NCBI GenBank assembly: GCA_904846145.1
Contig: CAJGZL010000001.1
Span: 2,356,001 to 2,420,000 of the forward strand
Reading direction: 5' to 3'
Length of the DNA stretch: 64,000 nucleotides
Origin: Psychrobacter immobilis
Lineage (GTDB): Bacteria; Pseudomonadota; Gammaproteobacteria; Pseudomonadales; Moraxellaceae
Part shown: piece by piece, positions 35,920 through 45,703 of the stretch
Layout: the number at the start of each line of letters is the position of its first letter
Position numbering within the stretch: the stretch's first letter is position 1
Program-made: the position numbers and the translations under genes
Notes under the pieces: generated by a model
Database searches by the model: none
Told to the model about the DNA's origin: nothing
Seen by the model: the letters and a program-made list of their open reading frames with translations, nothing else

Positions 35920-36642
35920 TCAAAAGTGGACGCCAGCTCCAATAGCACCGCCAGCGTTACCTTGACTATCTGCTGTACCATTAACCTTAATGACCCATTG
36001 ACCGCTATTAGAGACAGTTGACAGACCAATAGCAACAGCGCTTTCTCCATTATAAGTGGTGATACCGCCACCTACTAATGACCTGCCTGGTAAGAACGAC
36101 TGAGGTATAGAAGACATTGCCATTGCAGCTGATATACCAGCATTAGCGTTGTCTTCTACCTCATTTATTTTGTAGCCAAGCTCATTGATAGCGTCATCTA
36201 GATCATTGCGTAGAGTAGTTAATTGACCGCCACTAGCAGTAACTGCTTTACTGCGACTTTTCATATTATTTAAGGTCATGCTAGAGCTCTTATCCAAAGC
36301 AGTCACTTCATTACTAGAGTCCGTATCGACCGTCGTACTGGCCTGTGTACGCTTGGAGTCGCAACCCATAGCTATCAAATCCACGCTAGCCGATGTATTA
36401 CCAATGGTAGAGCGGCAGTTATCGCTGACAGCAACTATGTCTTGAGAAGATGTGATATAGGGCACTACAGCAAATGCTTGATATGAAAAGCTAAGCCCTA
36501 TGGCAATCCATATACTACTTGAGCGTAACAATTTTGAGCCTGCATTAATAGCTGATTTGCAGCTAACCATGCCATGCAAACGATTGTTATAATCCGCGCT
36601 AGTGGCTGCGCAGTTCGACATCACTTTATAAATATGGCTCAT
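35920..36642 (-). CDS. Short trimeric autotransporter with YadA-type anchor
   Basis: 240 aa. The first 58 residues form an extended signal peptide of ESPR style (MSHIYKV..., then a hydrophobic core ending SYQAFA). A short passenger follows (about 60-150) with little head structure, then a coiled-coil stalk (LTTLRNDLDDAINELGYKINEVEDNANAGISAAMAM) and a complete YadA anchor (GRSLVGGGITTYNGESAVAIGLS...GAGVHF). The anchor is full and ends in the usual aromatic Phe, so secretion could work. The passenger is far shorter than in known adhesins, so this may be a minimal trimer or the reduced end of an adhesin. Two Cys in the passenger are unusual. Confidence 0.82.
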   Translation of the reverse strand: MSHIYKVMSNCAATSADYNNRLHGMVSCKSAINAGSKLLRSSSIWIAIGLSFSYQAFAVVPYITSSQDIVAVSDNCRSTIGNTSASVDLIAMGCDSKRTQASTTVDTDSSNEVTALDKSSSMTLNNMKSRSKAVTASGGQLTTLRNDLDDAINELGYKINEVEDNANAGISAAMAMSSIPQSFLPGRSLVGGGITTYNGESAVAIGLSTVSNSGQWVIKVNGTADSQGNAGGAIGAGVHF

Positions 36643-36759
36643 AAGATAACTTTCTCTATTAAAAATAAACTAATAAGCATGGCTAAAGATAAACATGTCT
36701 AAACTACTAGAACCTATGCCACTAGCAATCTATTTTAAAACCATTTAAACCGATAATAA

Positions 36760-36810
36760 TACCGATTAAACTTATATATATACCGTTTAAACCAATAAAT
36801 ATACCGTTGG
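36760..36810. repeat. 21-bp direct repeats upstream of the YadA-like gene
   Basis: TACCG occurs at 36760, 36781 and 36802, exactly 21 bp apart. The first two units share TACCGnTTAAACnnATAnATA; the third keeps only TACCGTT. Two helical turns per unit suggest a protein-binding array about 120-170 bp before the gene. Confidence 0.55.
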
Positions 36811-36927
36811 TCTTAGCAGATAATAGCTAATATACGCTAGAGTTACAATAAATATAAGAGATTATTGTTTATTCTTGCTAGAGAGTTACTACGAAATCTA
36901 TTGATAATATTTGCTCTTATGCATAAA

Positions 36928-36961
36928 AAAACCTAAAAACCACGAGTGGTTTTTAGGTTGG
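36928..36961 (-). terminator. Terminator downstream of the cytochrome pseudogene
   Basis: AACCTAAAAACCAC / GTGGTTTTTAGGTT, nearly loop-free palindrome; the T7 run is on the minus strand, so it served the broken tsdA-like gene. Confidence 0.75.
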
Positions 36962-37043
36962 GTTGAACTTATAAGGATGAATTCAAAGTTATAATTATAA
37001 TTATAATTAATCTTCAATTATTAGCTTCTGATTTAACGACTAA

Positions 37044-37819
37044 CTAATAACGCGCATCTTTTGGCTTCTTCACTGTTGGCCAATCGCCGTCTTTTTTGGC
37101 AAAATCAGGGCGCGGCTTATGGGTAAAAAACTCGGCTACATCGACTGCGTCTTGATCGCTCAATACGTTACCGTGACCCTAAAGCCCTTGGGTTTGAATA
37201 CCCATCGGCATGTTGTACTTTACAAAGGCAGCCGCTTTATAGGTACGCGCCATACCTGCACCGATATTAAAAGATTCATCACCCCAAAGAGGTGGGAAGA
37301 CGATATCACCGCGGCTGTCTTTGATACCTTCGCCATTATCACTGTGGCAAGTGGCACACTGCGCATAATAGATCTTTTCACTCTGTACAGGATCTGGAAT
37401 TAGTGAGGTGTCGATAGTACCTGCATTATCGATATCTACTTCTTTACTAGAGCGCGGCATGACCCGAGGATAGTGATTGGTCTATCGATGCAGGAAGCGT
37501 CTAAAGGAGTTTTACCTTGGGCGATATGATAGCTATTACAGTTCATCTGTGCGCCGACATTATTTGATAGTATTCGCTTAGTCTCGTTCAATCAGCGCTT
37601 GCCGCATACAATCTGCTCAGCGTTAGGCTCATCTAGGATGGACGTATCTTGCGGCAGGATATAAGTGCCGATATCTTTATTGGCATCATCAGTAGTGACA
37701 AGCCCATATTGAGAAGCATTTTATTCGAAAGGCTTTGGCTGGGAGCAACCGCTCATACCAAGGATCCCAACCGCGGATGTAGCTGTAGTGAGTACAGTAA
37801 CGACTGGAGTATGAGCGCG
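37044..37819 (-). pseudogene. Decayed TsdA-like dihaem cytochrome c
   Basis: Thiosulfate dehydrogenase (TsdA) type gene, broken. On the minus strand one frame can be followed: signal/lipoprotein start ending GMSGCSQPKPFE, stop TAA, NASQYGLVTTDDANKDIGTY, stop TGA after CGKR, LNETKRILSNNVGAQMNC. The first haem motif is damaged (CNSYH instead of CxxCH). The middle is deleted. The C-terminal haem domain remains (YYAQCATCHSDNGEG, FPPLWGDESFNIGAGM, YNMPMGIQTQGL), a TAG at 37179 interrupts it, and GHGNVLSDQDAVDVAEFF follows to the natural stop at 37044. Several independent lesions rule out function. Confidence 0.8.
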
Positions 37820-37925
37820 GTGATAGACCGTGTAGTATTCGGTATAAAGCAAGCTACCCGCGAAGTATTCAGCCCCTAGAGTAGTATGACAAGCAATATA
37901 GTCAGCTATACGTGCTACATATTCA
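37820..37925 (-). pseudogene. Fragment of a dehydrogenase-type cytochrome c
   Basis: EYVARIADYIACHTTLGAEYFAGS resembles the first haem segment of cytochrome c subunits of alcohol/gluconate-type dehydrogenases (usual YLARVGDCVACHT...PFAGG), with the first haem Cys replaced by Tyr. It runs straight into the signal peptide of the tsdA-like pseudogene, which points to a deletion that fused two cytochrome genes. Confidence 0.55.
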
Positions 37926-37967
37926 TCGTGCTTGCAAGAAAAGCAAGTCGCCAATGAGATTATGTAA

Positions 37968-38105
37968 GGCAATTTGAATAAAATAACCGTCGATCATTTG
38001 GAGGTATTACGTACGGTGAAGGTGCATCGCTCACGAGTGATGAAAAAAATGCAAGCGCAGCATGTCAGTGAGTTGATTCAGAAGTTGGTTTTGCTTGATG
38101 GTTAA
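37968..38105 (+). pseudogene. C-terminal remnant of a LuxR/FixJ-type response regulator
   Basis: The frame reads NKITVDHLEVLRTVKVHRSR, then VMKKMQAQHVSELIQKL, ending at a stop. TVKVHRSRVMxKMQAxxVxEL is the recognition helix region of NarL/FixJ-class regulators. There is no receiver domain and an upstream stop lies at 37965, so only the last 40 codons survive. Confidence 0.7.
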
Positions 38106-38270
38106 TTTTTAGATGGATCAGCTGCGTAGCGTAGGTACTAACCCACAGAATAAGCAGCTAAATTATTAAAGAACAATAAATTATGCCTCGCATATTTCCA
38201 GCCCATTAAAGAACTCAGATATTGAGGCTAATATTTTTAAGCTTGTTCTTTTTACTCTGACTCTAAAAAG

Positions 38271-39068
38271 CTAATGACTCAAAATTAAGCTATCATCATC
38301 GACTTTTTCACCACGCGTTTGCTCGAACATATCCAGCAGATCATGGACGGTCATCCCTTGGCGCTTATCACCAGCGACATCGAGTACCACTTGTCCTTGA
38401 TGCAACATAACCGTACGTGTACCATGGGCTAGCGCCTGCTGCATAGAGTGAGTCACCATCATTGTGGTCAGATTATTATCGGTGACGATTTTGTCCGTTA
38501 ACTCTAATACAAAGGCCGCAGTCTTGGGATCAAGCGCTGCGGTATGCTCATCGAGTAGTAAGATTTTGGACGGTTGCAGGGAAGCCATAAGCAGGCTGAC
38601 CGCTTGGCGTTGACCACCCGATAACAGACCCATTCTATCGGTAAGACGGTTCTCAAGTCCAAGCTTTAAGACGGAGAGCTTTTCTCTGAACAGATCGCGG
38701 TTATTAGGGTTAAGTGCAAAGCTTAGGCCACGTTTACCGCCACGCTTATAGGCTAATGCCATATTTTCTTCAATGGTTAGCGCCTCACAAGTCCCTGCCA
38801 TCGGGTCTTGGAATACACGAGCGACCCAGTGCGCGCGCTGATGGGCAGACTTTTTGGTAACATCGATACCGTTCAAAAGAATAGAACCACTATCGACTCG
38901 CGTTGTGCCACTGACTGCATTTAAAAAAGTCGATTTACCCGCGCCATTGGTACCAATCACGGTCACAAATTCACCGTCAGCAATATTGAGATCGATACCG
39001 CGCAATGCAGGGTTTTCGATGGGCGTGCCTGGATTAAAGGTCAAGCGCAAATCTTTAGCTTGCATCAT
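38271..39068 (-). CDS. ABC transporter ATP-binding protein
   Basis: Energy-coupling subunit of the importer encoded upstream. Walker A GTNGAGKST, Q-loop FQDPMAGTCEALT, signature LSGGQRQAVSLLMA, Walker B ILLLDEHTAALDP and H-loop VTHSM. The start at 39068 has AAGGA 9 bp upstream; an open frame 11 codons longer lacks this. 265 aa. The gene order (binding proteins, permease, ATPase) and the permease type match the ABC_sub_bind (TrpXYZ-like) class; the substrate is not known. Confidence 0.9.
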   Translation of the reverse strand: MMQAKDLRLTFNPGTPIENPALRGIDLNIADGEFVTVIGTNGAGKSTFLNAVSGTTRVDSGSILLNGIDVTKKSAHQRAHWVARVFQDPMAGTCEALTIEENMALAYKRGGKRGLSFALNPNNRDLFREKLSVLKLGLENRLTDRMGLLSGGQRQAVSLLMASLQPSKILLLDEHTAALDPKTAAFVLELTDKIVTDNNLTTMMVTHSMQQALAHGTRTVMLHQGQVVLDVAGDKRQGMTVHDLLDMFEQTRGEKVDDDSLILSH

Positions 39069-39236
39069 AATCGTTATTCCTTCTGCTTGCTTTTTGGCCA
39101 ATGAGCGCTTATTAATTGTTATAGCTACGATAGAATGATATGACTAAACCTAATTAATAATGCATCTCTTGGCTGCGCTTTAATTACTATGTAATAGACT
39201 TATTTTAGGGTTTGCTTATAAGACATAAGCTAATTC

Positions 39237-40136
39237 TCAGACTCGTAATTTACGACTCATAAACTTACCCTTAGCTTTTGGTAAGACTAGGGCAATGACG
39301 ACCAATAGGGCAGTGATCAAGTTTAAGTCTTGCGGCCCAAAGCCGATACTGCGTAGGGAGTCGCTGGATAGTGCTACCTGAATAAATAGCTTGTACAGTA
39401 CCGCACCTAGGATGACAGCCAAGGTGATTAACCAAATACGCTTGGCTGGAATAATCGTCTCACCAATGATAACCGCAGCTAGACCGATAACAATAGTACC
39501 GATACCGATGGAGATATCAGCGCCACCTTGAGTCTGTACAAACAGCGCTCCTGCCAAAGCAATCAACCCGTTTGAGACCGCCATACCTGTGATAGTCATC
39601 CACGAGGTATTGATGCCCTGTGCCTGTGCCATCCGTAAGTTAGAGCCTGTAGCGCGCATAGATAGACCGGTTTCTGTACTATAAAACCAGTCTAATAAGA
39701 GCTTGGCAATAATGACTACAGCGCCGATGATCAAACAGCGCATCCAATAACCGTTTCCATCAGTGACTAGCGAGCTAAACACGGTAGTCTCGCCTAGCAG
39801 TGGCAAATTCGGCGCGCCCATAATACGTAGGTTGACCGAATATAGCGCGACCATCACTAAGATACTGGCTAATAGCTGCAAGATACCGAGCTTGACGTGT
39901 AGCCAAGCGGTCACGATACCTGCGACTGAGCCTGCCAGCATACCGAAAAGACAAGCTAACCAAGGATTGACCCCAGCCACAATAGAGATGCCAGCGACCG
40001 CACCGCCTAATGGAAAGCTACCGTCAGCGGTCAAATCAGGAAAGTCCAAAGTACGAAATGAGATCAGCACGCCAAGCGCCACTAGACCGTAGATTAGACC
40101 ACTCTCAAGCGCACCAAAAAAAGCAATTAAAGACAT
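39237..40136 (-). CDS. ABC transporter permease
   Basis: Integral membrane subunit of 299 aa with eight or nine hydrophobic helices, of the branched-chain/ribose permease superfamily (BPD_transp_2). The start MSLIAFFGALESGLIYGLVALGVLISFRTLDFPDLTADGSF is characteristic of permeases paired with ABC_sub_bind lipoproteins, and the chain ends in a basic tail KAKGKFMSRKLRV. It is 168 bp ahead of the ATPase gene and separated from the binding-protein genes by a terminator-like hairpin. Confidence 0.9.
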   Translation of the reverse strand: MSLIAFFGALESGLIYGLVALGVLISFRTLDFPDLTADGSFPLGGAVAGISIVAGVNPWLACLFGMLAGSVAGIVTAWLHVKLGILQLLASILVMVALYSVNLRIMGAPNLPLLGETTVFSSLVTDGNGYWMRCLIIGAVVIIAKLLLDWFYSTETGLSMRATGSNLRMAQAQGINTSWMTITGMAVSNGLIALAGALFVQTQGGADISIGIGTIVIGLAAVIIGETIIPAKRIWLITLAVILGAVLYKLFIQVALSSDSLRSIGFGPQDLNLITALLVVIALVLPKAKGKFMSRKLRV

Positions 40137-40323
40137 AAGTAATCAATAAGTCATAATCAAGCGTTTGGCATTAAAAATGATTTATAAATAAATAACCTTT
40201 ATAGATCCTACGAGCCAAACCACTGAGCGGTGAATTTAACAGATCAAACAATCTGCAGTTAGGGTGAACCAGAACAGGTTACAATAACAGATAATCATAA
40301 GTATTTATTCTAAAATCTATAAA
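40137..40323. other. Intergenic region between the binding-protein and permease genes
   Basis: No frame and no second promoter recognised. Together with the hairpin beside it, the gap in this operon-like cluster is about 370 bp. Confidence 0.35.
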
Positions 40324-40362
40324 AAACAAGCCCAGCCTAAGACGTTATAGCTGAGCTTGTCT
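40324..40362 (-). terminator. Terminator after the binding-protein genes
   Basis: ACAAGC-CAGC / GCTG-GCTTGT stem with one mismatch and a T6 run on the minus strand. It can attenuate transcription into the permease and ATPase genes. Confidence 0.7.
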
Positions 40363-40507
40363 CCATATATATCTATGTATATAGTCATAGAACGCTATTA
40401 TAGCGTCAAAACAGACGATAATTATGCTTAACTCATAAAATCATCGTTTAAAGCCAAGCTAGCACTAATCAAATAGAGCTAGCGCAAAGCCACTGATAAC
40501 AAGCGAC

Positions 40508-41545
40508 TTATTCTAGCACTTCTTTGGCTTCATCAATAAGCGCTTGTGGCAACGTAATACCTTGCTCTTTCGCGTTCTTTGGACTGACATATAGATTCAG
40601 CATTTGCGGCGTGTAGACTGGAATATCACCTGCTTTTTCACCGTTTAAGATACGAGCGACAATTTTGCCTGTCTCACGACCTAAGCTATAATAATCAACG
40701 CCCAATGCTGCAACAGCGCCACGCTCAACTGAGCTGGTATCAGAAGCAATCAGCGGAATTTTACTTTCTTTAGCAACTTGATACAAGGACTCATAAGCGG
40801 AGACGACGTTATTGTCCGTTGAGGTATAAATCATATCGACTTTGCCCTCTAAGCTACGAGCAGCCATAGCGATATCATTACTACGCTGAGCAGGCGCTTC
40901 TAAGACATTAATACCTAGTGGCGTCAATTTCTCTTTCAAATTCTTTAAGATAATCGTTGAGTTAACTTCACCTGGGCTATAGACATAACCGACGTTTTTC
41001 AGACTTGGAATAATTTGACGCATCAATTCAATTTGTGGCTCATAAGGAAGCGCATCAGAACCACCAGTGACATTAGTACCAGAGCCATCAAGAGTAGGGA
41101 CGAGCTTGGCTTCTACTGGATCCGTCACTGCTGAGAATACTAGCGGGATAGTGCTAGTAGCGGCAGCTACAGATTGCGCCGATGGTGTACCAATAGCGAC
41201 GATAACATCAGCTTCATCAGCGACAAACTGCTTGGCAATCTGACCAGCTGTTGCAGTATTACCTTGGGCACTTTGGAAATTAACCGTCAAGCTTTCGCCC
41301 TCGGTAAAGCCTTGCTCAGCAAGCTCATCAATGACCCCTTTACGGACATCATCTAGCGCTGGATGCTCAACGATAGCCGTGATAGCTACGTTTTTCATAG
41401 CCAAGCTGGTGTCGCCACCTACAGCGCCATCGACAGTATCAGGATCGTCTGTTGGTGCTTGATTACAGCCCGCAAGCAAGCCCGCGCAAACACCGCCTAA
41501 TAATAAGGCTTTGCCAAAACGACCAACATAATTTTGATATAACAT
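40508..41545 (-). CDS. ABC_sub_bind family substrate-binding lipoprotein (copy B)
   Basis: Periplasmic binding protein tethered by lipid: lipobox LLAGC after a 28-residue signal. Two-lobed type I fold with family blocks ITAIVEHPALDDVRKGVIDELAEQGF, NFQSAQGN, IVAIGTPSAQS, VFSAVTDPVEAKLV, VGYVYSPGEVNS and LYVSPKNAKEQGI. 345 aa. The ATG at 41545 has AGGAG 8 bp upstream. Paralogous to the next gene upstream; each could give the shared transporter a different ligand range. Confidence 0.9.
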   Translation of the reverse strand: MLYQNYVGRFGKALLLGGVCAGLLAGCNQAPTDDPDTVDGAVGGDTSLAMKNVAITAIVEHPALDDVRKGVIDELAEQGFTEGESLTVNFQSAQGNTATAGQIAKQFVADEADVIVAIGTPSAQSVAAATSTIPLVFSAVTDPVEAKLVPTLDGSGTNVTGGSDALPYEPQIELMRQIIPSLKNVGYVYSPGEVNSTIILKNLKEKLTPLGINVLEAPAQRSNDIAMAARSLEGKVDMIYTSTDNNVVSAYESLYQVAKESKIPLIASDTSSVERGAVAALGVDYYSLGRETGKIVARILNGEKAGDIPVYTPQMLNLYVSPKNAKEQGITLPQALIDEAKEVLE

Positions 41546-41659
41546 GGGTATCACTCCTAAAGGTAAAAGATGCTTCCATACATAGATAAAATGATAATCA
41601 AAAATAAAGCTTTTAATTTACTTAGCTTAGATCCTAGCTTAGCTTCCTAGCTTCGCTAT

Positions 41660-42718
41660 TTATTCAACTGCTTTAGCCGTTTTAGCATCAACGTCGATAG
41701 CTTTTTTGAGCATATCCGCTGACAAGGTAACGCCTTGCGCTTTGGCATGTTTTGGACTGACATACAGCGTCAGATCATTCATGACCTGCGGCTTGATAGT
41801 GTTTACCGCTTCACCATTCAATATTCGATAGACCATCTTGCCTGTAACTCGACCAAAATCATAGTCGTTCACGCCAAGTGCTGCTGTAGCGCCGCGCTGC
41901 ACACTGAACTCATCAGAGGCAACGATAGGCATACGCAGCTCATTTGCCGCTTGGGTCATCGCCTCAAAAGCGGAGGCTACGTTATTATCGAATGAAGTAT
42001 AAATAATCTCAGCACGACCCTGTAGACTACGAGTTGCCATACCGATATCGGTTGGGCGATTAGCAGGAATATCAAGCAGTTTCAATCCGCGTGCTGGCAG
42101 AGCCGCTTTGAGATCATCGCGTAATGATACGGAGTTGGCCTCACCTGGACTATAGACGTAACCGATAGTCTTAAGGTCAGGCTTGAGCTGTTGTAGTAGA
42201 TCCAGCTGTGGCTCTAACGGCAACTGACTAGACAATCCCGTCAAATTACTTTGAAAAGGACTGCCATCTGGATTAATAAGTTTGGCGCCTAGTGGATCAG
42301 ATACGGCGGTATAGACGATAGGTATCGTCGTCGTCGCTGAGACAATAGACTGGGCAGATGGCGTTGAGATAGCCACGATAGCATCGGGACTGTCACCAAC
42401 GAACTGCTTAGCAATCTGACCTGCGGTTGCCGTATTACCTTGCGCACTTTGAAAGTTAACCTCTAGATTCTCACCTTCAACATAGCCATTATCTGCCAAC
42501 TCATCGATAATACCGCGGCGCATATCATCTAAAGAGGGATGCTCAACGATTTGAGTGATGGCTATCGTTTTGGCAGGTTTATCTGCGACGGTACTACTGT
42601 CATCAGTGCTTACTGTCGTTTCGGTAGAGGAGTTTGAGCATCCAATAAGACCCAACATGCTGATGGCACTGATAGTAGCTCCGCATAAGCTTAGGCGTAA
42701 AGTCGTGGCAATAGTCAT
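41660..42718 (-). CDS. ABC_sub_bind family substrate-binding lipoprotein (copy A)
   Basis: Same family and length (352 aa) as the gene 114 bp downstream: lipobox MLGLIGC, ITQIVEHPSLDDMRRGIIDELADNGY, NFQSAQGN, IVAISTPSAQS, VYTAVSDPLGAKLI, GYVYSPGEANS, LYVSPKHAKAQGV. The ligand-contacting tract differs (ANRPTDIGMATRS against AQRSNDIAMAARS), so the pair has diverged after duplication. First gene of the cluster. Its substrate is unknown; relatives bind tryptophan or other aromatic amino acids. Confidence 0.9.
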   Translation of the reverse strand: MTIATTLRLSLCGATISAISMLGLIGCSNSSTETTVSTDDSSTVADKPAKTIAITQIVEHPSLDDMRRGIIDELADNGYVEGENLEVNFQSAQGNTATAGQIAKQFVGDSPDAIVAISTPSAQSIVSATTTIPIVYTAVSDPLGAKLINPDGSPFQSNLTGLSSQLPLEPQLDLLQQLKPDLKTIGYVYSPGEANSVSLRDDLKAALPARGLKLLDIPANRPTDIGMATRSLQGRAEIIYTSFDNNVASAFEAMTQAANELRMPIVASDEFSVQRGATAALGVNDYDFGRVTGKMVYRILNGEAVNTIKPQVMNDLTLYVSPKHAKAQGVTLSADMLKKAIDVDAKTAKAVE

Positions 42719-42921
42719 ATATTCAGTTAACTCTTAAATTAAAAAGTGCAGGCGGATTAATTACATAAGTCACATAATAGAGCATTAAATAGCCGTCATG
42801 TACTAGTAATTAACTTGGCTATAAATAATCAATTTTTTGATCTAAGTCGCTATATTATGACAGTAATGTAACGAATCGCAATCAAAAATTAAGCCATGAA
42901 GGTCATAGCACTGATTAGTCG

Positions 42922-43206
42922 TCAATCAAAAACTCGCCATAAGCTTTTAAACAGCCAAACAAGTAATCGCAATGGTATCTCTAATAGGTCTGTTAAATAC
43001 CAAAAGTCCCATAAATTGTAAGGCTCTATATCACGATGTTGTCGCGAGCGCCTTACATCAGCGGTATACATAAATAGCAGACCACTGATAATACCAAAAC
43101 CAATAGCGAGCAAAAGTGATTTTATATCATTAGTAAAATAGAAATAAACTATTAAGCCTACCGCTAGGTACAATAAAATATCAGCTAATAGTCTTAGCAA
43201 TACCAT
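42922..43206 (-). CDS. Small membrane protein of unknown function
   Basis: 94 aa with two hydrophobic helices near the N-terminus (ADILLYLAVGLIVYFYF and LLLAIGFGIISGLLFMY), a basic turn DVRRSRQHRD and an amphipathic, aromatic C-terminal part. No family recognised. It follows metG by 37 bp on the same strand and may be cotranscribed. Confidence 0.65.
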   Translation of the reverse strand: MVLLRLLADILLYLAVGLIVYFYFTNDIKSLLLAIGFGIISGLLFMYTADVRRSRQHRDIEPYNLWDFWYLTDLLEIPLRLLVWLFKSLWRVFD

Positions 43207-43243
43207 AGCGGGTCTCTTTTACCAAAGTGTTAGTAAGTTAGTC

Positions 43244-45361
43244 TTAAGCCAAAAGATCACCAATCACGCAGTTATCAGGCAAAGTTACAACGGTTAGCTG
43301 AGTTTTTGGATTGCCCGTAGACAATACCATGCCCTCTGAGATACCAAATTTCATCTTACGCGGGGCAAGGTTGGTCACGCAAATCACTTTTTTATTCAGT
43401 AGCTGCTCAGGCTCATAAAATTTGCGAATACCGCTAAATACGTTACGTGGCTGATCTTCACCGACATCTAAAGTAAACTGCAAGAGCTTATCCGCGCCTT
43501 CGACATAGCTACAGTCGAGAACATGGGCGACCTTCATTTCAACCTTACTGAAATCCTCGATACCGATATAGTCGATTTGCTCAGTATCGCTGTCAGTGCT
43601 TTTAGCCTGAGTATCTTTGGCTTTAGCATTTTCAACAGTAGAGCCGATAGTAGGTGCAGGAGCAGTTACTGCGTCAGAAGTAGACCCTAGCGATGCTTTT
43701 GAGGCTTCAACCATTGCATCAACGTCTTTTTGTTCAATACGCTGCATAAGTGGCTTAAACTTATTGATTTGGTGACCTAATAACCACTCGTTACGACTGG
43801 CAAAGCTTAGACTATCAATATTTAAGAAGCCTTTGGCATTAGCGGTCAGCTCAGGTAATACAGGGGCAAGATAAACCATTAATTGACGGAAAATATTGAT
43901 CGCAACCGAGCAGACGTCTTGTACTTCTTGCTCTGTGCCATCGATCTTGGCTAGCGACCAAGGCTTTTTCTCATCGATATATTCATTGGCTTTATCCGCG
44001 CATTGCATGATCAAACGCATTGCTTTTGAGAATTCGCGATTCTCATAAGCGGCCGCAATCTCATCGCCCGTCTTGGTAATATCTTCTAATAGGCGCGGTT
44101 CAGCGCAAATCTCTGATAGCATGCCATCGTACTTTTTAACTAAGAACCCAGCGCTGCGACTGGCAATATTGACCACTTTACCGACTAAGTCAGAATTCAC
44201 TTTTTGCATAAAGTCTTCTAGATCAAGATTGATATCTTCAACCTTGTCAGAGAGTTTACTAGCAAAGTAATACCGCAGGTACTCAGGATGTAAGTATTCG
44301 GCATAAGTTTCGGCCTTGATAAAAGTGCCGCGCGACTTACTCATCTTCTCGCCATTGACCATCAAGAATCCATGAGCGAATACGCCCGTTGGGGTACGAA
44401 ACTCACTACCTGCCAGCATCGCAGGCCAGAATAGCGCATGAAAATAGACAATGTCTTTACCGATGAAGTGATATACCTCAGTCTTATGCTCATTCTCTTG
44501 CAGCCAATAACGATCAAAGTCTAAAGGTTGGTCAGTGCCTTTGCGCTGTTCACATAAATTCTTAAAGCTGGCCATATAGCCGACGGGCGCATCTAGCCAA
44601 ACATAAAAGTATTTATCAGGCTCATCTTCAGGGGTATCGGGAATCTTAAAACCGAAGTAGGGCGCATCACGCGAGATATCCCAGCTGGCAAGACCGGCAT
44701 CGAACCACTCTTGTAGCTTATTCGCCACTGATGGCTGCAGACGATTGTCAGTGCGCGTCCAATCTCGCAAGAACTGATCAAATTCAGGCAAGTCAAAGAA
44801 GTAATGCTTAGAGATTTTTAATACAGGCGTCGCATCTGATAACGTTGAGCGTGGCTCTTTTAGCTCAGTAGCATCATAAGTAGTCCCACATACTTCGCAA
44901 TTATCGCCATACTGATCAGCCGCGTCGCACTCTGGGCATGTGCCTTTGACAAATCTATCCGCTAGGAATAGCTGCTTTTCGGGATCGAATAGCTGCTCAA
45001 CATCATGGGTTGAGATGTGACCTGCGCTTTTTAGACGGCGATAAATGAGCTCTGAGAAATGCTTATTCTCCTCTGAATGGGTCGAATAATAATTATCAAA
45101 TTCAATCAAAAACTTGGCAAAGTCCGCTTCATGAGAAGCTTTGACCGTCGCTATCTGCTCTTCAGGCGTAATGCCATTGTCTTCAGCCTTGAGCATAATA
45201 GCCGTACCATGCGCGTCATCAGCACAGACATAAGTCACTTGATGGTCCTGCGCCTTCATCGCTCTTGCCCAAATATCCGTTTGGATATATTCTACAAGAT
45301 GGCCTAAATGGATGTAGCCATTGGCATAGGGCAGGGCACTGGTCACTAGAATCTCACGCAC
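43244..45361 (-). CDS. metG: Methionyl-tRNA synthetase
   Basis: Class I aminoacyl-tRNA synthetase. HIGH-type motif [11 protein letters not shown], four-Cys zinc knuckle [22 protein letters not shown] loop [12 protein letters not shown], anticodon-binding helical domain and an appended C-terminal OB-type tRNA-binding domain ([24 protein letters not shown]), as in E. coli, joined by an Ala/Thr-rich linker. I choose a GTG start at 45361 ([14 protein letters not shown] follows) with AGGTGA just upstream; the frame extends 14 codons further but lacks a binding site there. 705 aa. Confidence 0.93.
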   Translation of the reverse strand: MREILVTSALPYANGYIHLGHLVEYIQTDIWARAMKAQDHQVTYVCADDAHGTAIMLKAEDNGITPEEQIATVKASHEADFAKFLIEFDNYYSTHSEENKHFSELIYRRLKSAGHISTHDVEQLFDPEKQLFLADRFVKGTCPECDAADQYGDNCEVCGTTYDATELKEPRSTLSDATPVLKISKHYFFDLPEFDQFLRDWTRTDNRLQPSVANKLQEWFDAGLASWDISRDAPYFGFKIPDTPEDEPDKYFYVWLDAPVGYMASFKNLCEQRKGTDQPLDFDRYWLQENEHKTEVYHFIGKDIVYFHALFWPAMLAGSEFRTPTGVFAHGFLMVNGEKMSKSRGTFIKAETYAEYLHPEYLRYYFASKLSDKVEDINLDLEDFMQKVNSDLVGKVVNIASRSAGFLVKKYDGMLSEICAEPRLLEDITKTGDEIAAAYENREFSKAMRLIMQCADKANEYIDEKKPWSLAKIDGTEQEVQDVCSVAINIFRQLMVYLAPVLPELTANAKGFLNIDSLSFASRNEWLLGHQINKFKPLMQRIEQKDVDAMVEASKASLGSTSDAVTAPAPTIGSTVENAKAKDTQAKSTDSDTEQIDYIGIEDFSKVEMKVAHVLDCSYVEGADKLLQFTLDVGEDQPRNVFSGIRKFYEPEQLLNKKVICVTNLAPRKMKFGISEGMVLSTGNPKTQLTVVTLPDNCVIGDLLA

Positions 45362-45640
45362 TTTTATCACCTTAATGTTAACAAATGAATTAATTATTAG
45401 CATACTTATAGCTTTTTTATCGGTATGAACCGACGCTAAGTTATACTTTTAAAAATGGGGTCTATGATACCGTAATTTAATTTAATTTGCGCAAGTCTTA
45501 GTAACTGATAATTGATAACTGATGCTTGGTAACGGATCACTAGTCATTAGCAGCAGGTGATTAGTAGCTAAGATAATAACAACTATCGTTGGATCATATG
45601 TTGTAAGAAACCTAATTTATTATAAAAACCCTAATAGTAT

Positions 45641-45675
45641 AAAACCCCACTCAGCTAAACTAAGTGGGGTTTTTG
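45641..45675. terminator. Terminator downstream of the GntP permease gene
   Basis: AAAACCCCACT / AGTGGGGTTTT stem with an 11-12 nt loop, T5 and A4 flanks. Confidence 0.8.
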
Positions 45676-45703
45676 ATTATACTTGAGACTTAAGGGGTTA
45701 TCG

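Noticed and set aside
36748..36810. CRISPR-like array
   Set aside because: Only two or three imperfect units with 21-bp period and no unique spacers or cas genes; direct repeats explain it.
37649..37879. Plus-strand open frame over the cytochrome remnants
   Set aside because: The minus strand explains the sequence as decayed cytochrome genes; the plus frame is its shadow.
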